DNA of 64,000 nucleotides. Source: Microbacterium dextranolyticum. GTDB lineage: Bacteria; Actinomycetota; Actinomycetes; Actinomycetales; Microbacteriaceae. The notes below the pieces were generated by a model, which ran no database searches, was not told the DNA's origin, and worked only from the letters and a program-made list of their open reading frames with translations. Each line of letters starts with the position of its first letter. Position 1 is the stretch's first letter. Positions 33,390-41,924 of the stretch are shown one piece after another. Location of the stretch: the NCBI RefSeq assembly GCF_016907295.1, contig NZ_JAFBBR010000001.1:744001-808000 (forward strand), read 5' to 3'. Made by a program: the position numbers and the translations under genes.

Positions 33390-35249
33390 ATGACCCCCCA
33401 TCTCTCCACCGCCGCCGACGGAACGTCGTACCGCGACCTCAACGGCAACGGCGTCATGGACCCCTATGAGGATCCGCGCCTCAGCCCCGAGGAGCGTGCC
33501 GACGACCTCGTGAGCCGGATGAGTCTCGAAGAGAAGTGCGGCCTGATGTTCCAGACGGTCATCGAGGTCGGCGACGACGGTGAGCTGCTCGAAGCCCCCG
33601 GCCGCATCTCCAAGTCGCCCACGACCGAGGTCGTCGTCGGCAAGAACCTGTCGCACTTCAACGTGCACGCGATCCGCACCGCCCGCCAGGCCGCGGTCTG
33701 GAACAACAACCTGCAGGCGCTCGCCGAGCGGACGCCGCACGGCGTTCCGGTCACGATCAGCACGGACCCTCGCCACGCTTTCGTCGAGAACACCGGCGTC
33801 GGCTTCGCGGCCGGCCCCTTCTCGCAGTGGCCGGAGGGACTCGGACTCGCCGCGATCGACGACGTCGAGACGGTGCGCGAGTTCGCCGACGTCGCACGTC
33901 GCGAGTACCGCGCCGTCGGCATCCGCGCTGCGCTGCATCCGCAGATCGACCTCGCCACCGAGCCGCGCTGGGGCCGCCAGGCGCAGACCCTCGGTCAGGA
34001 TGCCGCGCGGGTCGCCGAGTTCACGGCGGCCTATCTGCAGGGCTTCCAGGGTGATGAGCTGGGGCCGGACAGCGTCGCCTGCACGACCAAGCACTTCCCC
34101 GGCGGCGGCCCGCAGAAGGACGGCGAGGATTCGCACTTCCCGTACGGGCGCGAGCAGGTCTACCCGGGCGGCATGTTCGAGTACCACCTGGAACCCTTCC
34201 GTGAGGCGATCCGCCGCGGAACCGCCGCGATGATGCCGTATTACGGGATGCCCGTCGGCCTCGAGCGCGGCGGCGAGAAGATCGAGGAAGTCGGGTTCGG
34301 GTACAACCGCCAGATCGTCACCGACCTGCTGCGGGGCGAGCTCGGCTACGACGGGGTCGTCGTCACCGACTGGGAGCTCGTCAACGACAATCACGTCGGC
34401 GACCAGGTGCTGCCCGCGCGCGCGTGGGGCGTCGAGGAGCTCACCCCCGCCGAGCGGATGGAGAAGATCCTGGATGCCGGTGCGGACCAGTTCGGCGGCG
34501 AGGAGTGCGTCGACCTGCTGCTCGACCTCGTCCGCTCGGGGCGGATCGGCGAGGAGCGCATCGACGCGTCGGCGCGGCGCCTGCTGCTCGTGAAGTTCCG
34601 CCTGGGCCTGTTCGACGACCCCTACGTCGACCCGGACGAGGCGGAGCGGATCGTCGGCAACGCCGACTTCCGGGCACAGGGCGAGCGCGCGCAGGCGCGG
34701 GCGCTGACGGTGCTCGTCAACCGCGAGGATGCCTCGGGCGCCCCGACCCTGCCGCTGCGACCCGTGGGTCGGGTGTACGTCGAAGGCTTCCGCGCCGACG
34801 AGGCGGCCGAGCTCGGCGTGGTGGTCGATGACCCCGCCGATGCGGACCTCGCCCTCGTGCGGCTCGGTGCCCCCTTCGACCCGCGCGACGACCTGTTCCT
34901 CGAGGCGTGGTTCCACCAGGGGTCGCTCGAGTTCCCGCCGGGGCGCGTGTACCGCATGCGCAGGATCGCCGAGCAGTGCCCCCTCGTGCTGGTCGCGAAC
35001 CTCGACCGCGCCGCCGTGCTGACGCCGTTCGCGGAGTTCGCCGCGGCGATCGCCGCCGACTTCGGCAGCTCGGGCGCCGCCGTGCTCGACGCGCTCACGG
35101 GTCGGATCGCGCCGGAGGGCCGGCTTCCCGTGGAGCTTCCCCGGTCGATGGACGCCGTCCGCGCCTCGCGTGAGGATGTACCGTCGGATACGGAGGACCC
35201 GCTCTTCCCCGTGCACTTCGGCCTGTCGTTGACGACGGCGCGCGCGTAA
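33390..35249 (+). CDS. Glycoside hydrolase family 3 protein (beta-glucosidase-like)
   Basis: The 619-residue protein has no signal peptide and should be cytoplasmic. The N-terminal barrel shows IDLATEPRWGRQAQTLGQD, KHFPGGGPQKDGED (Lys234-His235) and the nucleophile Asp327 in GVVVTDWEL. The C-terminal alpha/beta sandwich follows, but the third FnIII-like domain of longer GH3 enzymes is absent. Residues 16-28 (DLNGNGVMDPYED) form an EF-hand-like calcium loop, unusual at the start of GH3 enzymes. In this operon it should hydrolyse the imported oligosaccharide. Glucosidase versus xylosidase cannot be told. Confidence 0.9.
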   Translation: MTPHLSTAADGTSYRDLNGNGVMDPYEDPRLSPEERADDLVSRMSLEEKCGLMFQTVIEVGDDGELLEAPGRISKSPTTEVVVGKNLSHFNVHAIRTARQAAVWNNNLQALAERTPHGVPVTISTDPRHAFVENTGVGFAAGPFSQWPEGLGLAAIDDVETVREFADVARREYRAVGIRAALHPQIDLATEPRWGRQAQTLGQDAARVAEFTAAYLQGFQGDELGPDSVACTTKHFPGGGPQKDGEDSHFPYGREQVYPGGMFEYHLEPFREAIRRGTAAMMPYYGMPVGLERGGEKIEEVGFGYNRQIVTDLLRGELGYDGVVVTDWELVNDNHVGDQVLPARAWGVEELTPAERMEKILDAGADQFGGEECVDLLLDLVRSGRIGEERIDASARRLLLVKFRLGLFDDPYVDPDEAERIVGNADFRAQGERAQARALTVLVNREDASGAPTLPLRPVGRVYVEGFRADEAAELGVVVDDPADADLALVRLGAPFDPRDDLFLEAWFHQGSLEFPPGRVYRMRRIAEQCPLVLVANLDRAAVLTPFAEFAAAIAADFGSSGAAVLDALTGRIAPEGRLPVELPRSMDAVRASREDVPSDTEDPLFPVHFGLSLTTARA

Positions 35250-35296
35250 GGGGCGGGATGGCCCGCGAAGCGGCTCGTCACGAGGAGGACACAACC

Positions 35297-36439
35297 ATGA
35301 CGGATGCCGCTGCGCCGGCGCGCCGCCCGACCGTGTACGACGTCGCGCAGCAGGCCGGGGTCTCGATCGCTTCGGTGTCGTTCGCGTTCCGGCATCCGGA
35401 ACGACTCACGGATGCCACGCGCGAGCGCGTCCTGGCCGCCGCCCGCCGTCTCGGATACGCCCCCAGCGCCGCCGCTCGCGGGCTCGCGCGCGGACGCACC
35501 GGCACACTCGGACTGCATGCGTTCGACCTCATGCTGGAGCGCGCCGACCCCGGCGCTCGCGCGGACGACGAGCAGTCCGCGGTGCATCGCCCGACACTCG
35601 GCGGCGGGGGCGTCATCCCCTGGGGGATGACGGATGACGAGACGCTCTCCGATCCGCGCGCGTTCCCGCTGTACGTCGACGAGATCCAGCGTGGATTCGC
35701 CCTCGAGTGCTGGATGATGGGGCGCCCCGTCATGGTCACGAGCGGCTCCGACAGCGACGTGTCGATCGCCGATACGGCGGGTCGCGTCGACGGACTCGCG
35801 ATCTTCCCGACCGATGCGCTGCCCTCCGCGCTATCGCGGGTGACCGTCACGATCCCCACCGTGCTTTTCAGCGTCGCCCCCGACGACGACCCGTACCACC
35901 GTGTGCGGGTCGACAACCGCGGCGGCATCCGGGCGCTCATCGACCATCTCGTCGACGACCACGGCATCGACGACATCGCCTTCGTCGGCCGGCTCGAGAG
36001 CACCGACGGCACCGAGAGGTTCGGCGAGTACCTGGCGTCGCTGCGCCGGTGGGGGCTGCGCCCGCGGCCCGAGCCGATCGACGCGACCGTCAAGGGCGAG
36101 CACCGGCTGATCGAGCAGCTGAACGCTCTCATCGACGCCGGGGCGCTGCCCGATGCCCTCGTGTGCTCGACCGATCAGCACGCACTGCTTGCGATCGACC
36201 TGCTGAGCGCTCGGGGGCTGCGGGTACCCGAGGATGTCGTGGTGACCGGGTTCGACGGGATCCTCGCGGGGCGCCTGAGCACTCCCACGCTGACGACGGT
36301 CCGACAGCCGATGGAGGCGATGGGGCGCGCGGCGGCGCGCATCCTGGCCGGTCAGGCCGGACCGTTGCCCGACGGTCAGGCGCGCTTCGACGCCGTCTTC
36401 GCGCCCCAGCTCGTCGTCCGTCGCAGCTGCGGCTGCTGA
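35297..36439 (+). CDS. LacI family regulator of the sugar operon
   Basis: ATG 35297 has a GAGGAG site upstream; a further in-frame ATG at 35258 lacks one. The 380-residue protein has the LacI helix-turn-helix (TVYDVAQQAGVSIASVSFAF), hinge helix (APSAAARGLARGRTG) and a periplasmic-binding-protein-like sensor (IFPTDALPSALSRV, ALVCSTDQHALLAIDLL, VVVTGFDGILAGRLSTP). The sensor domain carries an extra segment after the hinge (about residues 75-115). It ends in RRSCGC. It is the last gene of the operon and probably binds the two operators at 30149-30184. Confidence 0.9.
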   Translation: MTDAAAPARRPTVYDVAQQAGVSIASVSFAFRHPERLTDATRERVLAAARRLGYAPSAAARGLARGRTGTLGLHAFDLMLERADPGARADDEQSAVHRPTLGGGGVIPWGMTDDETLSDPRAFPLYVDEIQRGFALECWMMGRPVMVTSGSDSDVSIADTAGRVDGLAIFPTDALPSALSRVTVTIPTVLFSVAPDDDPYHRVRVDNRGGIRALIDHLVDDHGIDDIAFVGRLESTDGTERFGEYLASLRRWGLRPRPEPIDATVKGEHRLIEQLNALIDAGALPDALVCSTDQHALLAIDLLSARGLRVPEDVVVTGFDGILAGRLSTPTLTTVRQPMEAMGRAAARILAGQAGPLPDGQARFDAVFAPQLVVRRSCGC

Positions 36440-36481
36440 ACGGCTCGCCTCTCTGCCCCGATGCGGCTCGCGCCGCGCGCG

Positions 36482-36546
36482 CCGTTCGGAGGCGCCGATC
36501 TGCGGGCACGCGCGCACGGCACGCACGTGTTGGCGCCTCCGAACGG
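36482..36546. repeat. Family 1-like hairpin with perfect 15-bp arms
   Basis: CCGTTCGGAGGCGCC (36482-36496) and GGCGCCTCCGAACGG (36532-36546) flank a 35-nt GC-rich loop. The arms match the ends of the repeats at 23649 and 29693, but the middle differs. It lies between the convergent lacI and pucR genes, so it may also terminate both transcripts. Confidence 0.8.
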
Positions 36547-36572
36547 GTCGCGAGGGCCGCATCGCCCCTGGG

Positions 36573-38105
36573 TCAGAGGGGCGGGGTCAGGAGAGCCGCC
36601 CAGAGCTCGGCGCGCGCGGGGAAGGCGGACAGATCGGTCCCGAGCACGCGCTCGGCCTGTGCCACCCGGGCGCGCACGGTGTGGCGGTGGATGCCCAGAA
36701 CCCGGGCGGTCTCGTCGATGCGCGCGTCGTGGGCGAGCCACGCGTGCAGTGTCTCGACGAGGGAACTGCCGGTCGCGGCGTCATGCGCACGCAACGGGCG
36801 CAGCCGGGCGTCGGCGAGCACCCTCACGGCGGGTGAGTCGAGACTCGACAGCAACGCCTCGGCGGCGACGTCGCCGAAGCGTGCGACGCCCCCCGACGAC
36901 GCGCGGCGCAGCGCGGCGACCGCTTGCGCATGCGCGCGGCCGAACGAGGCGTAATCGGTGGGGTCCGACAGTCCGACGCCGGTGTCGACGAGCGCCGCGA
37001 GCTCGCCGGCGGTGCGTTCGTCTGCGGCGGGAACCACGACGACGATCCCATCCGGCCCGCGGCCGTAGAAGACAGCCCCGCGCTCTTCCACGGCGCGCAG
37101 TTCGAGCCAGTCGACGGCGGCGTCCAGCCGGCGGGATGCCACGGGTGCCACCCCGACCACGACCGGGGCGCTGGGCAGTGGGCCCCACAGCTCGCGCGCG
37201 ACCCGGCGCGGCAGCTGCGGCTCGTCGGCGAGGAGCGCCTGCAGGAGCCCGGCCCGCAGCGCCGAGCGCGCTCTGCCGAGGCCCACGTTCTGCTCCAGTG
37301 AGAGACCCGCCATCGCGATGACGGAGGTCACCACGCTGCGGCCCTCGAGATCGAGCTCGGCGCCGACGATCGCGAGCAGTCCGCGCAGGTGTCCGCCGCG
37401 CCCGAGCGTCTGCATCGTGATGCGCTCGCCGGCCGCGTCGAGGGTGGAGGCCGCGCGCGCTCCGCGCCGCAGCAGTGCCCCGGCCTCGGCGACGACGGCC
37501 TCGAGCACCTCCGGGGCGGGCCCCGTCTCGGGCGCGCTCTGGGTCAGGGTCCCCGCCGCGTCGAAGAGGCCGACCCAGGCGTTCAGCTGATGCGCGAGCT
37601 CCGACACCGTCGCGGCGAGCCCGTCGGGGCGGAGCGCCGCGAGCGAGATCGCCCGCTGTGCCGCGAGAGCCCACGTGCGACGGGCGTACGCCTCGGCGGC
37701 GATGGCCTCGGCGTTCGCGCGGGCGAGAGCGATGAAGGGCGTGCGGTAGGGAACCTCGAACAGCGGCATCCGCTCGCGTCGACAGGCGTCGACGAGGGCG
37801 GGCGGGATGCCGTCGCGCACCACCTCGGTGCCGAATCCGAGTCCGCGGACGCCGCGTGCGCTCAGCCGCGCCACGTACGCGTGGTACGCAGCGGGGCCGT
37901 CGGCGCCGGCGAACTGGGTGCCCGTCGTCAGCAGCAGCAGGTCGTCGGCCAGGAAGGGGGTCGGATCGGCGAGGTCGGAGCTGTGCACCCAGCGCAGGGG
38001 AGTGTCGAGGGCGCCGTCGGCCATGGCATCCGGGTCCGAGGCGAGGCGCAGGTCGAGCTCGGGACGCGCGAGCAAGGCGCGAAGGGTCGGCTGCGGATCT
38101 GCCAT
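36573..38105 (-). CDS. PucR family transcriptional regulator
   Basis: From ATG 38105 (MADPQPTLR) the product has 510 residues. It has the N-terminal PucR domain (about 1-125: TLRALLARPELDLRLAS, DDLLLLTTGTQFAG), a GGDEF-like middle domain (CdaR type) and a C-terminal HTH_30 (DETARVLGIHRHTVRARVAQAERVLG). PucR proteins control purine, amino-acid and amine catabolism. It is divergent from gabT and most likely controls the putrescine/GABA cluster. Confidence 0.9.
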   Translation of the reverse strand: MADPQPTLRALLARPELDLRLASDPDAMADGALDTPLRWVHSSDLADPTPFLADDLLLLTTGTQFAGADGPAAYHAYVARLSARGVRGLGFGTEVVRDGIPPALVDACRRERMPLFEVPYRTPFIALARANAEAIAAEAYARRTWALAAQRAISLAALRPDGLAATVSELAHQLNAWVGLFDAAGTLTQSAPETGPAPEVLEAVVAEAGALLRRGARAASTLDAAGERITMQTLGRGGHLRGLLAIVGAELDLEGRSVVTSVIAMAGLSLEQNVGLGRARSALRAGLLQALLADEPQLPRRVARELWGPLPSAPVVVGVAPVASRRLDAAVDWLELRAVEERGAVFYGRGPDGIVVVVPAADERTAGELAALVDTGVGLSDPTDYASFGRAHAQAVAALRRASSGGVARFGDVAAEALLSSLDSPAVRVLADARLRPLRAHDAATGSSLVETLHAWLAHDARIDETARVLGIHRHTVRARVAQAERVLGTDLSAFPARAELWAALLTPPL

Positions 38106-38213
38106 GGGCGACGGTCCCATCGGTGGAGCGGCTGTACGTGAGGTCTGTCACTGCGCTCAGAATGTACACGGTGGCGGGTGTGGCGCGACAGTCCCGACTC
38201 GTACGCTCCCGGC

Positions 38214-39572
38214 ATGAGCATCATCGACACCGCCTTCGTCGGCGGACCGTCCCTGGCGCAGGAGCGCCGCATCGTCACGCCGATCCCCGGTCCCCGCTCG
38301 CAGGAGCTGCTGGAGCGCAAGCGCGCGGCCGTCGCCGCCGGAGTCGCCCACACGGTCCCCATCGAGACGGTCGCCGCCGGCGGCGGGGTCGTGGTCGATG
38401 CCGACGGCAACTCGCTCATCGATCTCGGCTCCGGTATCGCCGTCACGAGCGTCGGCAACGCGCACCCGGGTGTCGTCGCCGCCGTGCAGCAGGCCGTCGC
38501 GCAGTTCACGCACACCTGTTTCATGATCTCGCCCTACGACTCGTACGTCGCGGTCGCCGAGAAGCTCAACGCGCTCGCCCCCGGCGACCACGAGAAGAAG
38601 TCGGCCCTGTTCAACTCGGGCGCCGAGGCCGTCGAGAACGCGGTCAAGATCGCCCGCCGATTCACCGGCCGGCCGGCCGTGGTGGCGTTCGACCACGCCT
38701 ACCACGGCCGCACCAACCTCACGATGGCGCTCACGGCCAAGGCGATGCCCTACAAGAGCGGCTTCGGGCCTTTCGCCTCCGAGGTGTACCGCGTGCCCGC
38801 GTCCTACCCCTTCCGCGACGGCCTGAGCGGTGCGGATGCCGCGGCGACGGCGATCTCGCTCATCGAGAAGCAGATCGGCGCCGACAATCTCGCCGCCGTC
38901 ATCATCGAACCGATCCAGGGCGAGGGGGGCTTCATCGTGCCCGCGGACGGGTTCCTGCCCGCCGTCGTCGACTGGTGTCGTGCGAACGGGGTCGTGTTCA
39001 TCGCCGACGAGGTGCAGACGGGCTTCGCCCGTACCGGCGCGATGTTCGCGAGTGAGCTCTTCGGGATCGTCCCCGACCTCATCACGACGGCGAAGGGCAT
39101 CGCGGGCGGCATGCCGCTGGCGGCGGTGACGGGCCGGGCGGAGATCATGGATGCCACCCACGGCGGCGGCCTCGGCGGCACCTACGGGGGCAACCCCGTG
39201 GCCTGTGCGGCGGCCCTGGCATCCATCGAGGCCTTCGAGAACGAAGGCCTGCTCGGGCGGGCGCAGCAGATCGGGGGGATCCTGCGCGCCCGCCTCGAGT
39301 CCGTGCAGGCATCCGACCCGCGCATCGGTGACGTGCGCGGCCACGGTGCGATGATCGCCGCCGAGTTCGTCGATCCGGTGACGAAGGCCCCCGATGCGGC
39401 GCTCACCGCCGCCGTCGCGAAGGCGGCGATCGCCGAGGGGGTCATCGTGCTCACGTGCGGCACCTACGGCAACGTCATCCGCTTCCTGCCGCCGTTGTCG
39501 ATTCCCGACGACCTGCTGATCGAGGGGCTCGACGTCGTCGCCGCGGCGCTCGCCGCCCAGCCGCCCCGCTGA
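38214..39572 (+). CDS. gabT: 4-aminobutyrate aminotransferase
   Basis: ATG 38214 begins a 452-residue class III aminotransferase. Motifs: VVVDADGNSLIDLGSGIAV, NSGAEAVENAVKIARRFTGR, AFDHAYHGRTNLTMALTAK, IIEPIQGEGGFIVPADGFL, VFIADEVQTGFARTGAMFA and the PLP lysine in TTAKGIAGGMPLAAV. It moves the amino group of GABA to 2-oxoglutarate, yielding succinate semialdehyde. Two aldehyde dehydrogenases in the same cluster can oxidise that product. Confidence 0.92.
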   Translation: MSIIDTAFVGGPSLAQERRIVTPIPGPRSQELLERKRAAVAAGVAHTVPIETVAAGGGVVVDADGNSLIDLGSGIAVTSVGNAHPGVVAAVQQAVAQFTHTCFMISPYDSYVAVAEKLNALAPGDHEKKSALFNSGAEAVENAVKIARRFTGRPAVVAFDHAYHGRTNLTMALTAKAMPYKSGFGPFASEVYRVPASYPFRDGLSGADAAATAISLIEKQIGADNLAAVIIEPIQGEGGFIVPADGFLPAVVDWCRANGVVFIADEVQTGFARTGAMFASELFGIVPDLITTAKGIAGGMPLAAVTGRAEIMDATHGGGLGGTYGGNPVACAAALASIEAFENEGLLGRAQQIGGILRARLESVQASDPRIGDVRGHGAMIAAEFVDPVTKAPDAALTAAVAKAAIAEGVIVLTCGTYGNVIRFLPPLSIPDDLLIEGLDVVAAALAAQPPR

Positions 39573-39592
39573 CCCGCAGATTCGCACGACCT

Positions 39593-39665
39593 CGTCCCAC
39601 TTTCGGCCGGGCATGTCCCACATCCGGTCGTTTCGGGACCACCGCATCAGCACTTACTGGGACAT
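39593..39665. repeat. Degenerate relatives of the GTCCCACTTT repeat (family 2)
   Basis: GTCCCACTTTCGGCCGGG is followed by GTCCCACATCC and, about 45 bp later, by GGGACATGG in inverse orientation. The pattern is a decayed version of the hairpin array at 48671-49175. It lies in the gap between gabT and the amine oxidase gene, just upstream of the latter's ribosome site. Confidence 0.5.
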
Positions 39666-39681
39666 GGACCGAGGAGCACGA

Positions 39682-41040
39682 ATGACCGAGATCACCCGAG
39701 ACGTCGTCATCGTCGGGGCGGGGGCCGCAGGCCTCACCGCCGCCAACGAGCTGAAGAAGGCGGGCCTGTCCGTCGCCGTCCTCGAGGCGCGCGACCGCGT
39801 CGGCGGGCGCCTGTGGACCGACACGATCGACGGCGCGATGCTCGAGATCGGCGGCCAGTGGATCTCGCCCGACCAGACGGCGCTGATCGAGACGGTCGCC
39901 GACCTCGGGCTCGACACCTTCTCGCGCTACCGCGAGGGCGACAGCGTCTACGTCGGACCCGACGGGGTCGCGCACCGGTTCACGGGCGAGATGTTCCCGG
40001 TGTCGCCCGAGACCGAGCAGGTGATCGCCGAGATCACCGAGCGGCTGGATGCCATGGTGGCCGAGATCGACCCCGACCGGCCCTGGGCGCACGAGAAGGC
40101 CGCCGAATGGGACCGCATCTCGTGGGATGCCTGGCTGCGTCAGCAGACCGACGACGACGAGGCCGTCCGCAACCTCGCGTTCGCCACCGGCTCGGCGATG
40201 CTCACCAAGCCGACGCACGCGATGTCGCTGCTGCAGTCGCTGCTCATGGCCGCGAGTGCCGGCAGCTACTCGCACCTGGTCGATGCGGATTTCATCCTCG
40301 ACAAGCGTGTCGTCGGCGGCCTGCAGCAGGTGCCGATCCTGCTCGCCGAGCGTCTCGGCGCCGACGTGTTCCTCAACCAGCCGGTGCGGACGATCGACTG
40401 GTCGGATGCCGGTGCCACCGTGATCTCCGACGGGATGACCGTGCACGCCCGACAGGTGATCCTCGCCCTCGCGCCGGTCCTGTACCCGCGCATCGGCTTC
40501 GTGCCGCCGCTGCCCCGCCTGCAGCACCAGATGCACCAGCACATCTCGATGGGCTTCGTCATCAAGGTCCACGCCGTGTACGACCGGCCGTTCTGGCGCG
40601 AACAGGGTCTGTCGGGCACCGCCTTCAGTCCGTACGAGCTTTCGCACGAGGCCTACGACAACACCAATCACGGCGACGAACGCGGCACGCTGGTCGGCTT
40701 CGTCAGCGACCTCCACGCCGACGGGGTATTCGAGCTCAGCGCCGACGAGCGCAAGGAGCGCATCCTCGAATCGCTGTCGCACTACTACGGGCCCGAAGCC
40801 AAGAACCCGGTTGTGTACTACGAGAGCGACTGGGGGAGCGAGGAGTGGACCCGCGGCGCATATGCGGCGAGCTTCGACCTCGGTGGGCTCTCCCGCTACG
40901 GAGCGCACCTGCGCGAGCCCGTCGGGCCGATCCGCTTCGCGTGCAGCGACCTCGCGGGCGCGGGCTACCAGCACGTCGACGGCGCGATCCGGATGGGGCG
41001 CCTCGTGGCATCCCAGATCGTCGACGGGGTGCGGGCGTGA
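39682..41040 (+). CDS. FAD-dependent amine oxidase, putrescine oxidase-like
   Basis: ATG 39682 follows GAGGAG. The 452-residue flavoprotein has the FAD-binding motif VVIVGAGAAGLTAANELKKA, then VLEARDRVGGR and the GG doublet IGGQWISPDQ. The C-terminal FAD motif (AGAGYQHVDGAIRMGRLVA) is present. Close relatives oxidise putrescine to 4-aminobutanal with release of peroxide. The neighbours (aminobutanal/succinate-semialdehyde dehydrogenases, GabT, permease) fit putrescine use. Other monoamines are possible substrates. Confidence 0.88.
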   Translation: MTEITRDVVIVGAGAAGLTAANELKKAGLSVAVLEARDRVGGRLWTDTIDGAMLEIGGQWISPDQTALIETVADLGLDTFSRYREGDSVYVGPDGVAHRFTGEMFPVSPETEQVIAEITERLDAMVAEIDPDRPWAHEKAAEWDRISWDAWLRQQTDDDEAVRNLAFATGSAMLTKPTHAMSLLQSLLMAASAGSYSHLVDADFILDKRVVGGLQQVPILLAERLGADVFLNQPVRTIDWSDAGATVISDGMTVHARQVILALAPVLYPRIGFVPPLPRLQHQMHQHISMGFVIKVHAVYDRPFWREQGLSGTAFSPYELSHEAYDNTNHGDERGTLVGFVSDLHADGVFELSADERKERILESLSHYYGPEAKNPVVYYESDWGSEEWTRGAYAASFDLGGLSRYGAHLREPVGPIRFACSDLAGAGYQHVDGAIRMGRLVASQIVDGVRA

Positions 41041-41924
41041 CGGGTCACATCGTCGTCGGCTACACGGCGACCAAGACGGGGCGCGATGCCGTCGCGTTCG
41101 CGGCCCGTCTCGCCGCGGCGACCGACGCCGTGCTCGATGTCGCGATCGTCCTGCCGAGCCCGTCGCGCAGCGTCATCACACCGCCCGATGCGGCGTACGA
41201 TCGCTACCTGCACGAGCAGGCGCAGCGCTGGATCGCCGGAGCGATCGATCGCATCCCGGCCGACGTCGTCGGCCACGCGCACGTGCGCACCGCCGAGTCC
41301 TTCGCCGAAGGACTGGTGCAGCTGGCGGGGTCGATCGGCGCCGACTACGTCGTCGTCGGCGCCGCCGACGGCGCGTCGCGCGGTCGCCACCGCCTCGGGT
41401 CCACGACGACCGAGCTGCTGCACTCGTCGGACGTGCCCGTGGTGCTCGTGCCGCGCGGTGCCCGCAAGGTCGCCGCGGAGACGGGTCTGTCGCGCGTCAC
41501 GGTCGCGATCGGCACACGCCCCGGCGCCGACGCCCTGATCGGCGCCACCGCGGAGCTGGCCGAGCGCGCGGGGGTGCCCGTCCGGCTGCTGTCGCTCCTG
41601 CCCGTCGATCTGCCGCCGTCGGCCGACACCGCGGCCATCCGTCTCGCCGGATCCACCGAGGCCGAAGAGGTGCTCGAGGCCGCCGCGGCCGAGCTGCCGG
41701 CAGGGCTGGCCGCCGACGTCGTGGTCGCCTCGGGCGACTCGATCGAAGACGCCGTGTCGCATCTCGAGTGGCAGGGCGGCGAAGTCCTGCTGGTGGGCTC
41801 CAGCCGGCTCGCCCAGCCCCGGCGGCTGTTCCTCGGATCGACCGCCGCCAAGATGCTCCACGAGGTCACCGTCCCGGTGATCGTCGTTCCCCGCACCACC
41901 CGCACGGAGGAGGCTCGAGGATGA
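41037..41924 (+). CDS. Universal stress protein with two Usp domains
   Basis: The GTG at 41037 overlaps the oxidase stop. The 295-residue protein has two Usp domains. The first has HIVVGYTATKTGRDAVAFA and VVVGAADGASRGRHRLGSTT, ending VPVVLVPRG; the second ends LLVGSSRLAQPRRLFLGSTA and VPVIVVPR. The G-2x-G-9x-G(S/T) type nucleotide-binding pattern is visible in both. Its place inside an amine catabolic operon is unusual; a link to oxidase-derived peroxide or to permease control is speculative. Confidence 0.88.
   Translation: MTGHIVVGYTATKTGRDAVAFAARLAAATDAVLDVAIVLPSPSRSVITPPDAAYDRYLHEQAQRWIAGAIDRIPADVVGHAHVRTAESFAEGLVQLAGSIGADYVVVGAADGASRGRHRLGSTTTELLHSSDVPVVLVPRGARKVAAETGLSRVTVAIGTRPGADALIGATAELAERAGVPVRLLSLLPVDLPPSADTAAIRLAGSTEAEEVLEAAAAELPAGLAADVVVASGDSIEDAVSHLEWQGGEVLLVGSSRLAQPRRLFLGSTAAKMLHEVTVPVIVVPRTTRTEEARG

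Noticed and set aside
36482..36546. attC-like integron site
   Set aside because: The hairpin has GGCGCC arms but lacks attC core motifs, and no integron integrase is present.
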